A DNA stretch of 64,000 nucleotides from Ridgeia piscesae (Eukaryota; Annelida; Polychaeta; Sabellida; Siboglinidae): NCBI GenBank assembly GCA_025642075.2, contig JAODUO010000580.1, positions 172,501 to 236,500 of the forward strand, written 5' to 3'. Positions within the stretch are counted from its first letter, which is position 1, and each line of letters opens with the position of its first letter. The translations under genes were made by a program, and so were the position numbers. Under the pieces are notes generated by a model that was not told where the DNA came from, did no database searches, and was given only the letters and a program-made list of their open reading frames with translations. Below are positions 1-14,100 of this stretch, one piece after another.

Positions 1-1943
1 TACGTTTGCCTTGCAAATCAATTTATCTGCAGAAAAAGCTGTGTTTACAACTCTGTTGATGTGAATCATCTTGAGCTTGTAGCAACGTGGGTTATGAATT
101 ATGCAGCCCGATTATAATTAATATTCATCCACTCTCAGTGAACCAAACAATGACGTTGACTTTAAACGCAGAGTGAACTTGTCGGATAAAGCCAGTCAGG
201 CAGAAATAACCGAATATTCACGACCATGTCTTATACAGAGTCCAACCTAGAAACTCCACCTACCCGGCGTTATGTTTTCGATATGTTGTCATAGTCATAA
301 GTGATTATTAAACCATGTATTTAATTAAATGTAGGCCTAGAATTATATTAAATAATTATGTTAACAGGATTACTTTAAAATGCGTACATTACAAAGAGTT
401 TACTGTTTATAAAGAATCCCTTTAATTGAAAGGCTCGGTTCTGTTTAGCTAGCCTGATTTCCGAATATTATGCACCAACTAAAGCCAACAACCTTGGCCG
501 CAACAGTGATGACAACAACAACGTAAACAAACGGCAGATAAGTTGTCGCTGAAACAATAACAAGTTAACCACTGGCCTGGTTAGTTCGCAATCATTTGAG
601 AAAAAACCATTGAGCAAACCGCTGCCGTCTGAACGCAGTGAACCGTGTAAGACAGGCGCCTGTGTATTGTTCGCCTAAAAACAGTTAGATGCTGCAGGGT
701 ATCGATTACACGTAATCATAGGTACCTGTAAGCGCTCAGCGATACGGCACAACGGCTGCCAAGGAATGTTCTGGAGTCAATGCAGATTTGTGTCATCGTC
801 CTAAAGTCTTCATACGGTGTCGCTGCAGCAGATTAATGATGCGACAATTCGTAGTAACAACTATTGTTAAAGACATGTATGTATTTGTATTAGACAAGTG
901 TGCCAGTGTGCGATAGAAGAGACGGCTTCGATTAAACGAATACAACACATGTTAGATTGGTGTGCATGTAAGCAATTAGTCTGTTTCGATGCAGTCTGCC
1001 TCAGTGCAGTTATACTAATCTGATAAGCGTAAAGTGGTGTTTTTATATAGATCAGTACTTATTAATCCTAATGACTGCTAAATATCATTATTCTTACTGC
1101 ACGAAGACTATTCTGTCTTCAGCCAGACAGTCCACCGTATAGCTGAGTGAACTGGGGCAACGTGAGGCGAACGAATTTGCTGTTTGTTCGAAACGGTAGC
1201 AAGAGGAAATGAAACTAGAGACTTGCTGTACTAAGGAGTACAGTGGCGGACCGCACAAATGGCTAAACGATGGCACATGCGACCAACGAATACGTGACCA
1301 TTGGTGACATGTTATGTGGTCGAGGCCTGTTTGATATATGACAGTATTTGTGTCAACTGTGACGTCACTGGTGTCACCGATCACCGCCACTGTTAATCCC
1401 GTTATTAGCATGACTGTCTTTCGAGTATATATGTCGGCATGCATGTAGTAACCGGAAGCTGGGTAATCCCAATAACGTAATTTCCGGTGAGAAATAACTA
1501 CTACAACATCGCACGATCGGCTCTCGCGGACTGGAATGCGTGCATAAATTGATGTTCTACTGGATACTAGGCGTTATGGTAGCAGCAGTCATAACCACCG
1601 CCTGGCTAGCTGAGTACGAATGATATAGTGCTTCGGTATCGCTTATCCGGTAGCGCCATTCTCGTGCTCGCTGACAGAGCCAACGGGTTCAGGTCAATTT
1701 CCGCCACCAACAGCGCAACATCGTTCACCCGACACTACACGCAGATCCAAGACGAATATGGTAAGATAACGATTTGTAAGTCGCGTATTTCGTTACTATT
1801 GTCCAATTTTAGGACAATTCCGAGCAAACCAGATACTGTAGCGATCGCTATGTGGACTTAGGTTTTAAACACCGGCTCTGACGTGCAACGTGTAATCCAA
1901 ATGATACGAGGAATTTCGGAAATGACCAACTTCCTATGTGATC

Positions 1944-1946
<3 letters not shown>
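1..1946. other. Intergenic DNA, no gene recognised
   Basis: AT-rich unique-looking DNA. The open frames in it are short (up to about 116 codons) and none has a recognisable domain, sequence bias or splice context. No RNA gene was seen. Confidence 0.6.

Positions 1947-2018
<72 letters not shown>
1947..2018. repeat. (AT)n microsatellite
   Basis: Uninterrupted alternating AT for about 72 bases. It explains a Tyr-Ile repeat open frame here, which is not a gene. Confidence 0.97.
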
Positions 2019-2025
<7 letters not shown>

Positions 2026-3444
2026 AACTAGTTCACCGCGAATCTATTGTTCTTTCACGTCCAAATATATACGACGTGGGTGAATGTTTTTTCGCAGTAG
2101 TTAAAAATTTGTTCTGTTTTGGTTTACGTGGTCGAATACATTCCTTGGTAGCTTCATCTTTAACTTGTCAAGGTAACTGTCAGGCCGATAGTGATCTCTC
2201 AGTCCACAGGACACGTTGGCCACAGTGAGCACAGCGAACTGACACCCACAACACAGAAACTCGCCTGTCGTCAGCTGTCGTCTGGACCGTTGAAATCATA
2301 AGAACAACTTGACTTGATGTTAAACCAAGTATTAAACCAGAGTTGTGTATCTTGGATTTGACCAGTGGGGGGCAGCAGCAGCCGTTTAAAGACGCACCTG
2401 CACACCACGAGGCTTAGTAAGAATTTCCTGTTGCATTCCCATTAAGACACTCGAAAATCCATCCACCCGAGAACAACACGCGATGTGCTCCCTCTCCCAC
2501 GCCCCCCGGATGAATGCTTGCTTTTCTGATGTTTCAATGACGGTGCATAAATGTGAATGACGTATATTTCTTAGCAACATCAAATCGACTTGAGATGAGC
2601 AAAACATTGAATCGATACATTTCATGACCCCAGCAATGGCCTGATCTGACTTGTGGAACGGCCGCATTTCACGACATGCGCGAATATTGTTGCAACGCCG
2701 ACATACGATAGACGGGTAAACACACACTCGCGCGCCAGGGGTCGCTGCAGCTGATTACGTCACTCTAGTCCTGACACATCCTTTTGAACACTCCTAAACG
2801 AACTCCCCACGAGGAGTGTGGTTGGCCGCCTGTCGTGTGGCATACCTTTGAGTGATTTCAGCCATATGCTGCTCGAGTTACATGCAATCTTTAGGATGTG
2901 AATGGGTCCTATTAGGATTCCCACCAGTTGTGTATCTGCCTTCAAATAGAGGCGGTTAATCGCGCTGTTCCCACGGCTGACGCAGTAGCAACTGGCGAAG
3001 TCAACAGCTATCAGTTTATAGTTCGACTCGGCTCACTTCCACGGTTTGCTGAGACGATCAGCCAGGGGTACGTAGCGCAGCGCAACGACCCCTGGCTTGC
3101 GAGGTTGAGTAATCTGTGTGTCGATTACATCAAGATAATATGCAAACTCCAGCGTCTATTATATATGTTATATCTCCTCTATCTACTCAGACTCAACGGT
3201 ATAAATAGCAACATGTGGTCTAGAATATTTTAGTTCTTACACGACGCTGTCGCGCCGGAACTATGTTATGTGTAGGCGGCTCAAGGCAATTGCTCGAATT
3301 GGTCATATTTCTGTCTGGCGTGTTTTGAAATAGGTCATGGCGAAAGCTTAGCGATGTTATTAATATTAGATTGTATAACCTGTTTTATTCCTGCCCGAGC
3401 GCTGAATGCCCATTGTCCCGGTCCCGATCGGTTGAAGCAGATCA

Positions 3445-3446
<2 letters not shown>
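2019..3446. other. Intergenic DNA with a small perfect hairpin
   Basis: No supported gene. At 3060-3097 the arms AGCCAGGGGT and ACCCCTGGCT form a perfect 10-bp stem around an 18-nt loop. No terminator-like or tRNA-like context surrounds it, so its role is unknown. Confidence 0.5.
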
Positions 3447-3505
<59 letters not shown>

Positions 3506-3680
3506 GTGTGTGTTGTGTGTGTTGTGTCGTGCGTGCGTGGTGCCTGTGCGTGCGTGAGTGCGTGCGTGCGTGCGTGTGTGTGTGTGTGTGTGCGTGTGTG
3601 CGTGCGTGTGTGCGTGCGTGCGTGTGTGCGTGCGTGCGTGTATGCGTGTGTGGGTGTGTGGGTGTGCGTGTGTGCATGCG
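3447..3680. repeat. (GT)n / (GCGT)n compound microsatellite
   Basis: A pure GT run at about 3447-3503 grades into GTTGT and then GCGT words up to about 3680. All open frames over it (Cys-Val or Thr-His repeats on the two strands) are by-products of the repeat. Confidence 0.97.
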
Positions 3681-6535
3681 TCCTATATGTAAGTAAAGGA
3701 TCCACCAGGGCTGAAGCTTGTTTTTGAGTTACGCCTGGCGTTTCCCGTGAGCTTCATGACCCTTTCCAGTGGGTCTCCCCAGTGGGAACAGTGCCAGACC
3801 TCTCCGTGTCCTTTGTGCGGTAACCGTTGCATACTTTGCGCCCCGGGAAATGATGCAATCGTGAATCGTTCACTTGTTTGGAATCGTGTTTTCCACTCTG
3901 ATAGGTACGAAACCTGTCAGCGAGGTTACCTAGAGAAAACACCCATCACTGTTGTGTCCACAAATATATCACCTCTGAGTGACACTGAGTAATTTTCACA
4001 AGCAACAGGTTTTAAACGTGACGAAGGGCGCCTGCGGATATTGAGTTTCGGCTTAGATTTTGTGTGAAGTCACCTTTAGTGTCAACGTGGGCAGTGAACG
4101 ATGCCTATTTATGTGGCGAAGTCACTGAACTGGCTTTCAAGAAAAAACTGATGCGCCGTACCAACATTCTGAATACCCGACAAAATCGCTGTTGCAATTT
4201 AGATGTCAAGCCCCTTTATTGTTGTTCGAGGCCCGAGCAATCCGACCATTGTATGTTGTCCTGTATCGCACAAGCATGTGGTTGAGACGTTGATAAAGTA
4301 ACTGTAGACAGCGGTGTGATTGTGTGCGTGTGGTCACGTGTTGCGCGCTATGTGACTGGATTGATGCCAGATACGTTGAATGGATGTTGGTACAAGCGAG
4401 GTCGTCGCTAGGTACACACATATGGCCGCCGATCACGAGTCCTGGATGAGACACAAACGATGCCCAAGGAAATCTGATTGTATAAATCCCTCAAATATTG
4501 AGGATTCCCTCAAATCTTGCCGACACACGAACTTGAAAATAGTAGAATGCTTCCGGCGGGATTTGGACATCAAAATGGATCCATCCGCAGATATGAAATT
4601 GCCTGCAACAAAATCTACTCGTTTCGGATAAAGATAGATCAATGTAATTAGACATATAAACAACATGTTTTTGTATAACTCAGCGGCCATTTTACACGAT
4701 CGTTCAATGTGCTTTATAGTTCATCCGCGGACAGACCTAATCATTTGAACAATTTGTCGACTTCTCTTTTCTGCGTGACATATCCACAACAGCCTGCAGG
4801 CGAGTGTTTGGTTATACGACCGACTGAACTGAAACGACGTGGAATCAACTCAGTAGTCTAAGCTTAACATGTCATCAAACCGTTTCGAACCGTGTTTTTT
4901 TGGATATGGACGAAATGCCTGTTTAAAAAGACACCCTGTGTGGAATTTTGAAAAATGGCAACAACCGTTTGGAATCCTAGTTATCTGTATGTAGATGAAA
5001 TGCCTGTTTAAAAAGACAGCCTGTGTAGTTATGGAAAAAAGGACCAAAAAGAAAATGACTGAGACAGACAAAGGGCCACGCCTCCATGGACGGTCAAATA
5101 TTCTGCCCCAAAGATAAACGACATTGCCCAGACAGTCTGTAATCACTGCTTCGTAGTGAATGATATGTATTGTAGATACACATTTCACAAGCCAATCAAC
5201 AACGGTGTTCTAAATCACTAAACAGTTCTTTTGCGTAACCCCATCCGAGTGTTAGATGGTAAAGGTGCAATTACCATTTGCGATATGGGATGTTTGTGTC
5301 TCGTTGGAGAGTTTACGCCCGGAACTGTGAACCCGTGAGGACTTAGAGCAACGTGTCGGGCCTTTTGTCGATATGCCCCGAGGTACTTCTGCATGGATAC
5401 GCTCTATTGTCTTTATTCCCAACACGCACACGCATTATTATATATGATCGGACAGTGATGTGTTATGGACAACAGTCGCCTTGATCAATGGCAAACCTAT
5501 ACACAACGTAACATGTTGATCATGTTGGCTTTCACGCACGATTAAGACACGAGAGCACCATATGGCCATACCACATGGTCGCTAAATATAAAATGTTTCG
5601 TGGTAAAACAAAGGAACTGTCGGTTTTACATTGGACCAATCCAGTCCTGGCTGGCGACGGATGGACGCACACAATGTTGTGTCATGAGTATTCCATATAT
5701 TTTGGACAAGTTAATTGTTGACATTCGCAACTGCAGATATGCCAGAATATTACACAAATAGTGACTGCTTTGTGTACAATGGTCAAACTGACACTGGCAT
5801 CGACACTTATATGGGTAATATCCGATAGATACATCTCTGCAGTTTCATGGACACACACAAGAATTTACCAATCTATTATTTCATCCTCAGTGGGTGTTGT
5901 AACAAGAACCATTGTCTTAAAAACAGAGTAATTCGTGGAAGTTTCGCGTCTTTTCATTTTATTTTATTAAAAATACGTTAATAAATGTGTAATTGGACTC
6001 CAATGATTTTGTTTACTTTTTAATATAATCAGCGACACGATCGTCGTGCATGGTTTGGCTTCATCAGGAATCCGGGCGGAATCAGTCAAGTGGAACTCGA
6101 TCTCATTATTAATTCGTCGTTGATCTAGTCTGCCTGGCGTTTTGCGTGCGTTTGTCAAAAAACGTTCTCTCTTGCGTGCTGAGGGATGTTTTTTGACATT
6201 CTCACGAACATGCTCACGGAACACATATAATTTTCTAGTTGACTTGCAGAATAACCAGAAGTTCAACTACACTGAATGCTGTAAAAGCATTATGCAGCTC
6301 TAAGACTCCATCCAACTCTATGTTTCCATCCCCGCAGAAATACCAGTTCCTTTCCCAGTAGACTCTGCGACATATCCGTAGGTATCTACTAGGTGCAGTT
6401 CCTTAATTATGGAGACAAAACTAAAATGCACAAATCGCAGGAGTCTTATATGAAGATCACTCGAGCAATTCTAGGAATCCGACCGTTTCATAGTTCTGGA
6501 TATAGCTTACAAGTAAACATGGATATACACATGAA
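3681..6535. other. Intergenic DNA, no gene recognised
   Basis: Only short open frames without recognisable domains. A short direct repeat is visible: a roughly 30-bp segment around GAAATGCCTGTTTAAAAAGA occurs at about 4912 and again at about 4996. Confidence 0.5.
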
Positions 6536-6640
6536 CGCACGCACGCACGCGCGCGCGCGCGCATACACACACACACACACACTCTCACACACACGCGCAC
6601 GCGCACACGCACACGCACACGCACACGCACACGCACACGC

Positions 6641-6672
<32 letters not shown>

Positions 6673-6676
6673 GCGT
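6536..6676. repeat. (CA)n / (CGCA)n / (CACACG)n microsatellite
   Basis: GCAC words, then CG repeats, CA repeats and a regular CACACG section in succession. The alternating purine-pyrimidine pattern includes CG steps. Confidence 0.97.
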
Positions 6677-7048
6677 AATGTGACCGATCGTTCGCACGAG
6701 AGTGCACGTGTTGCAATATTCATAAATTGGAACGTGGCTTTTTAATCAAATTTATTGATAGTCACGTGCGGTGAAACACTCGTAGCCGCATCATTGCCGA
6801 ACACGTAATTGCATAATTGCAAAGTCACGGTCACAGGTTTTAGATCAGTCAGGTTCGTGTTCGTCTCATTATCATCGTGTCTTTTTGGGCAAGCAATCAC
6901 TGACATGCTAATTAACGTATCCAGTCTTTTCTGAAGTACGAACTAACGAGATAGCCGGCTGCAACTTAATGATGTGTTGTGCTATAGTGAGTGTAATTTG
7001 TCCCGTCTTCCTAACCATCACATATCTTATTAGTCACGTTGAAGTATT

Positions 7049-7052
<4 letters not shown>

Positions 7053-7123
<71 letters not shown>

Positions 7124-7195
7124 TATATATTATACTAAAATAGAACACGTAATATATAGATATATATATATATATAGATATATATATTATACTTA
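7053..7195. repeat. (AT)n microsatellite with degenerate flank
   Basis: Pure AT repeat from about 7053 to 7119, followed by interrupted ATAT/AGAT words to about 7195. Confidence 0.95.
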
Positions 7196-9705
7196 ATATA
7201 GGTTTAATATAGAATAATATCTGAAACATTCAAACATGCTTTACATAGCCATTTACAAAAATTATTTCACTGTTATAATTAATATATTTATGAACATTAA
7301 CATAGCTGTTAAGCTGGCAATGTAAACATGAGATTGGAGAACAAAAGTTCACAATAAAAATACTTTCAACATCGTGGTACAACAAGCACATTTGTGCGAT
7401 CAAGATATTACGACATCAATAGTATTCTGTGTTACATTAGTCACCGAGAGACTTGCACATGCGGCCCAGGGCCCTCACGCCAGCTCGAGTCGGATTCCTC
7501 TGTATATACAATTGATGGGTCGCGAATCCCACGAGTTATTTATTTAATATACGCAACTGTTATCTCAAGTGGTCTATTGCCGTGTTGCGGATCTGCACGC
7601 TGCCGCGCGGTCACTAAAGGCCGTCTTGCGACTGTCGCTTCCGGTCGCGATAGAGACCTGTTTCCTGTCTTCCGCACCGGTGAGCGCGCCATTTGCAAGA
7701 GGTTGCTGCATTCATCGCAGGCGACTTTTCTTGCACGAAACGTCAATCACACATGCGGGTGATGTCAATCCCAATGTTAAGTCAATAGGAATCAGGTTCA
7801 GATAAATATTATATTCATCGTAATCGTATTTAGTGTATGACCTGTAATTTATCAAAGGTTTTTGGACATCTGAAAGAAATTGTTTATTCTATATTTCCAA
7901 GAACGGAACTGTTAATCGTTCTTTTACGTTACAGTGCGCTCTTCTGATACATTGTCGTATACTACAATATTTAAACCAGCTGGATTTGGGACGCAGCTGT
8001 AAAAAGTACAGCTGTAGCTGATGCTTCGATGTTGATTACCTGTTATTGCAGACCAAACTGGTTGTTTGTACCAGCTTCGGCTCACATTTATATCATTAGG
8101 CTTATTTTGTCCTTGCACAGGATGTACAGTGGTCAGGTGTCATCGAATTATTGCTATAGAATATGCGATGTAAATATTTATAGAACGCGTTTTTCATTTT
8201 ATAATGCATGTAGCATTCGAGTAGAAAGGTTTGATGACATGATTTTATGACACTGACTTTATAATACATTATCGTTTTAAACAGGATATGTTGAAGACAT
8301 GATTCTGAAGATAATTAAACTACAATATTGGCAATACTGTTATAAGGAAATCATGCGGAATGTGTCCGACCAAACGCAAGTGCCAATATTCTAAAGCTTG
8401 ATAACATAACAACTGACGGTTACATAAAACGGCCCAAACTAATATACCAAACTGAGAGTGAAAGGTCAGAAAAACTAACGACATTAATAGCCAACTACAG
8501 AGCACGATGACGTAGTAATTAGGGCATTAGACTCAATCGAGTTGAGACATTCCAGTATCACGACACGACTTCTTGATTGATTAATTGTATTAATAGACAC
8601 GCTCCCATAGTTCTTTGCATTAATGAGGTGCCAATCACGTGGATTTCAGCAGTCACATGTTTGCATGACTCATTGTCACGTTACTGGTATCGGTCATGAT
8701 CATGTGGTTTACAAACGTTAGGATCACATGGTTTACATGATTCATCAGTCACATGTTTAGACGATATACAATCGTGTGATATGTTTTTGAGCTACCAGTC
8801 ACTGTATCTTTAAAATATTACGTAACATCTCTGGTCTGATCTGACGGTAGTTGCCCTCCCGAAAAATGAACAATGTATGTTTTTAACATAACTTAGTCAA
8901 CCTTTCTGATCACCACCTGAATGTATTACAATAATGTGGAAATCATAAGTGCTTAGCACTCTATCTTTCTGTTGTTTCGAAGACTGAGCTAGTTCGGCGA
9001 TTCTATTTTGCTCCAGTTCACTTGATGTAGATGTTCTGAAAAAGACCGACTAGTTCAATGAGACCTCACACAATAATGACGTTGTAACCAGAATAGGCAC
9101 AGACGGAAACAAAACCATTGCAATTTCGACACATGATAACACATTGGCCTTAATTTAGAGCTTATAATGAATGGCCTGACAGAAATGTCTTCCAGCTGAG
9201 CGTTTTACGATATAGCTGTGTAACATGTTCTTAATAGCACTGCCTCACCGTTTGCACGTATATTTTCATCGTCACAAACCTGTCGTTAATTTGAGCTGCC
9301 CACCGAGACTGATAAAGAGCCTGCAGGTGCAAATGCAACACGTCAGATGTACAAGGTTACCCATACTCACGGCAAACGTTCCTGGTTCGATCTAGCTACA
9401 GGACGGAATCGATATTTAAGGGCGAAATCGTGCTTTACGAGCTCAACAGAATCGGAATCAGCTACTCATGTGTCATTATGTTCTATGAGTCAGCCCTTAT
9501 CTTGATTAACGTTCGTGCCGTGATACCACTTTCTCAGTACTGCATCGGATGCCTGTAGCATCTGCCTCTCACGTGCACGTAACGTGCATCGTCAGATGTC
9601 GACTCACACACACGAGAATGGTTGTATTGTCGTGTCACAAAACCGACTAGACAAGGTATTACTGGAGTTTCGCGAGCAAGTGTTCAGTCCAGAAAACGCG
9701 ACGAC
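7196..9705. other. Intergenic DNA, no gene recognised
   Basis: A locally GC-richer stretch at about 7440-7760 gives overlapping open frames on both strands (up to 122 codons). None shows a domain or conserved motif that I recognise. No other structure noted. Confidence 0.5.
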
Positions 9706-9785
<80 letters not shown>

Positions 9786-9794
9786 TGTGTGTGT

Positions 9795-9860
<66 letters not shown>

Positions 9861-9862
9861 GG
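9706..9862. repeat. (GT)n then (GCGT)n microsatellite
   Basis: Pure GT for about 80 bases, then TGCGTGCG words to about 9862. It lies about 400 bp upstream of the GC-rich PAP2 gene. Confidence 0.97.
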
Positions 9863-10261
9863 TGTGTGTTTGCGAATGAACGTCTGTATGTATAAATATG
9901 CTTAGCTGGACAAGATCTGCTGAATAAAAGTTTATATTCCGTATCACTTTATTATATTTAATATAGTTGATGTCGCATATTGTGTTGTGTATCGTCGTTG
10001 TTTCCGCTGTAGCTGGGTCGACACTATTCCCATTCGGTGGATCTTCGAGAAGACGCAAGACAGACGCCAAGTCAATAGTACATATGCAACTTCTGTTTCA
10101 GGTCACCTGACGACACGGGACTGACAGCCAGCTCAAGCCGTCTCCTCGCTTCGTCCGCTGATCGCGTGATGTAAATCGGCCGGAAGCTCGCTCGCGCTCT
10201 CCGTCGGCCACCACCAGTTGTCGCCACCGTCGTCGCGGTGTGTCCGCCTGCGCCTGCGCCG

Positions 10262-11152
10262 ATGAAGGCGAAATACAGCCTGCTGCCCTTGACCAATGGC
10301 GACGCGAAGCTGTCGCCGTTGCACCGGGTCCTCGCGACTCCCCTATTTTCGCCCACCTTCCTGACGATCGTGCGGAGCGCGCTGCCGCAACTGCTCTTCC
10401 TGTCGATCTACGGCCTCAACCTGCGCTTCCACCTGCTGCCGAAGCTGTCCGACCTCGGCTGCGTGCACCTGTACAACGTGTCGGCGGTCGAGGAGGCGCT
10501 CCTGCACACGGCGCCGCACCGACTCGTGTCGTCGGCGTCGAACGGCGTGTTCGACGTCTTCTCCGCCATTCCCTACCTGCTGCATTACCTCATCCCGGTC
10601 GTCTATCCGCTGTTCCTCTACTTCCGCGGGCAAACGGACGACATCAGCCGGTTCTACTGGCTGCTCGGCTGGGCGTCGTGGACGTTGTTCGCCATCTGGT
10701 TCCTTCTACCGACGGCGCCGCCGTGGTTGTACGAAAGCGGCTACGGCGCCTATATCCGTGGCACTAACAGCTCAGTGCTGACTGGCGAACTGCTGACGTC
10801 GCTACACAAGGAGGGCTGCGCGTTCTCGCGCCTCGACGCGTGGACCGGCATGTCGTTCTTCTACAACATGTTTAAGAACAACCCCGTGCCGTTCGCGTCG
10901 TTCCCGTCCGGCCACGTCGTCTGGCCGACGTGCATCTACGTGACGTCACCTCCGGGCGGGCGCGTGTTCGCGCTCTACGTGCTGTGGATGACGTGGGCGA
11001 CTCTCTACTCGTGCCACCACTACCTCTCCGACGCGCTCGCCGCCGTCGTCGTCGTGCTCGTCGTCAAACGTCTCCTCACGCACTTCGAGAACCGCAGCGC
11101 GAGAACGCGACCGCTCGACTGCTCCGTCGTGTGCCCCTTCGCTATGGTATGA
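10262..11152 (+). CDS. PAP2-superfamily membrane protein, AUR1/inositol-phosphotransferase type
   Basis: Intronless frame of 296 aa. The start is the ATG at 10262 (MKAKYSLL); the frame runs back to a TAA at 10172 with no earlier ATG. Several hydrophobic stretches fit a multi-pass membrane protein (about residues 38-56, 101-121, 131-150, 230-248 and 258-270). FLLPTAPPW (about 147-155) is typical of the AUR1/IPT1 branch of PAP2 proteins. FASFPSGHVVWP supplies His218 and HYLSD supplies His253 and Asp257, matching the PAP2 catalytic His-His-Asp set with the usual His-x3-Asp spacing. Known family members transfer phosphoinositol or related head groups onto lipids, or dephosphorylate lipids; the substrate here is not readable. 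The gene is much richer in G+C, especially at third positions, than the DNA around it. Alternatives are a generic PAP2 lipid phosphatase or a recent retrocopy or transfer. Family is confident, function is not. Confidence 0.82.
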   Translation: MKAKYSLLPLTNGDAKLSPLHRVLATPLFSPTFLTIVRSALPQLLFLSIYGLNLRFHLLPKLSDLGCVHLYNVSAVEEALLHTAPHRLVSSASNGVFDVFSAIPYLLHYLIPVVYPLFLYFRGQTDDISRFYWLLGWASWTLFAIWFLLPTAPPWLYESGYGAYIRGTNSSVLTGELLTSLHKEGCAFSRLDAWTGMSFFYNMFKNNPVPFASFPSGHVVWPTCIYVTSPPGGRVFALYVLWMTWATLYSCHHYLSDALAAVVVVLVVKRLLTHFENRSARTRPLDCSVVCPFAMV

Positions 11153-14100
11153 CGTAGGCCTATTCGCGCCGCTCCGCGTACCCCGAAGCAGCGTCGTCTG
11201 CACGCGTCGGACGCGTATCCGATTGCGTCGGGAGAAATTCGTAACCCGGAAATGCTACTGCGAAATAAGTGCCAGATCGCGCATGCGCACAGGGTGAACT
11301 AAACTCAGGACTTTAGCTGCACGTAATACATTTGCACATGAATACATGTTGCCATAGCTGCTTATCGCTAATACGTTTATATATATTTTTGTACAATCTA
11401 CGTAAGAAATCATATTTATACCGTCGGGAGCTAATTTAATGAGACGTGGATGTGCACTCGTGTTGGTTTATTGTGTAGGTCTCAAGTCGTTTTCGTCACA
11501 AGTTGTCCATTCCAGCGCATATACGGTTCCATTCTTTCAACTAGCATTCCACGCGTAACGTATTCAGTTTAGATCTGTGTCGTATTTTAAAAAGCAGTGC
11601 ACTCAGATTTAGTAGGTCGAGTAGCTTGTTTACTATTTCCGGTCCATTTGTGTAGGTCTAATTTCATTTGCCGTCGTTGCGTGTTTGGCTGTGTTCGTCG
11701 GTGTACCCACGATGCTGTTTGAACGACGTAAATTCATTCCTTGTTTGTAAATAGTGTGGTTAGTATAGGTTTTATACACGTATTACGTGACGCATCTGTG
11801 ATAGTTGTAAAAGTCAACCTTCCACAACACGTTAGTGGCAACATCAGGAATTTTATGAATTGGTTCGTTAATTTCATATATATTAGGAATACGCACGTAA
11901 TATCACTTAGACTATGCTATGAATGGCCTGCTATGAATGAAATTATATGTGTATAATCATGGTTTAATATATACATTGACATAACTTATGGGCAATTCTC
12001 GTATATATTGGTGACACATGCGTATACTATGATCTTAACGGGCCAGTGTGCTGTGTTATGTTGACGATTTGATGCACTCATAAAATGTACTTAAATATAA
12101 AGTATTGATGGTTTCGCCTACATATACTTCTTCCAACATGTATATACCTCGAGACGTCCGAGTTATTTCATGTTCATAAATATTTTAATACCGTCGGTCG
12201 GGTTATTTGTTGATATGAAACCTCCAGTTGCATATTTAGGATTTCGAAAAGAGGGTGAAATGTATACACCAACTGATTTTCTGTGTTACAAATATGATAG
12301 CAACACAACATTATTATGTATATACGCACCTGTAAATGTTTTAATTACACTGCTAAAAATGGCCCAATATCCCAAATACGTTCCAACTAAGTCGTGTTTA
12401 CATTAATGTTAAGATATATGCCGTACTGTGACATGGGAATAACATCAATATCCAGATTTATGCATTCGTGTCAGTTACTCATCACAGTCGGTCAGCTCTT
12501 TGAGAGCCGATATAGAAATGCAGTCTTAAAGTCATGGCCTATCTTAGGTTCAACGATAACGATAACGTTGTACTGGGTCCGTTCCGCGTGAAAGACGGGC
12601 GTGTTTTAAGGCGGCCTTTTCTATCTTTTCAGCCGTCGTTCCCTAAAATGATGGATATGGCCGCCTCGAACAACGCAGCGTCGAGTGGAACTAGAACCAT
12701 CATAATCGTCTCGCCCACGTGTCCTTATATGCGCTAGGGGGACTAACCGCTCCCCGACACGGTCACCCAGTCGGTCTGGCGTAACGAAACGCCGTCGTCT
12801 GGGCCAACAAAACGCGCTTTAATTCCGTCCGAATTTAGCACACACCAGACACGCCAAGATGCGATTCAAATCGGTTAGTTCTGCCATTGGCGTACGTACA
12901 ACGGATTGTTCGCCAACGACGGTTTCTATGGCGACGAGTTCAAGTACTCATGACCGGTTACTCCGCGTTGTGACAAGTCGCTGCAGCGGCAGGATATTTA
13001 CGACAGGATACACACAGTCACGATTAACTAAGGACGCTGGATGTTAGTTTTCATATACATAATCATAGTATTTGACATGTCGTCACATACATATCCCATG
13101 ATCATGGCCATGGCATTGACGTTGCAGGGATTTAAAGTACACGTTTCGTCGGTACTATTTGTGAAACGCGGATAAAATACGTCTTTATGTCGAACGTGAT
13201 GTTCACAAGTAATAGCAATGTAAATAATTTCCGCAGTTAGAATGCATAAGGTAACCATTATTTAACGAAAGATCTTTGTGTATTAACTGTTACGCTGTGA
13301 CGTGTCACTAGTAATGTTTAAGACATCATGTGCGATGGATTTTGACAGTTTAATCGTTATATAGTCGAATCGGGTTTTGGCGAATTTGTAATCAGAAACA
13401 GTGTTTGAATAGTCTCAGTCGCTCAAATAGAAACAACTTCTGACTTTATTCTAAAAATCAGACCTATGCTCGTCTCGAGTAGAAATGACCAATTGTCTTT
13501 AGTAGGTCAGGCTGACCAGTAAACAACTCACGGTATACAATGTACATTTTAGCAAGTCATGATATCACGTTGCATGCAGTATTGTTACGGATCTACGGGA
13601 TATATTTTCAAAAACGTGTTTCTCATCAAGAAATATACTGTGGAAATGGCCGCTAAGCTTATACACTAATATGGCTTACAATTGTAATGAAATGGCGGCA
13701 CAACAACGCCTTATGGTTATTAATATAATGCCATAATACTAATATGACGGAGTAGAATCTCAACCAGCAAGACGTTGAGCCGCGTATTATTACGGTCGGG
13801 TTTCGGTGAACATTCCAGTGTGAAACGTTATAGAAATGAACATATCTTCAATTGTAGAGGGGCGGCATAGTTCAAAATACAGTAATAACTGTTCATTTGG
13901 ATATTAAGTATGAACCGTAGCAGATATGTAGAATAATATAGAACAATTACTTTAAAATATTGGGGTATCGCCAACTATAGAAGCATAGACCGCCATCTTG
14001 AATTGCAAAATGGCTGATGTTATTGTCAAAAATACATTATTGTAATTATTGATAATTTTATGATGTTTATTATACAGAGTGTAACCATGCAATGTGGCGA

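Noticed and set aside
10240..11203. Other-frame and antisense open frames over the PAP2 gene (up to 175 codons)
   Set aside because: These are by-products of the high GC content; only the 10262 frame carries the PAP2 motifs and membrane segments.
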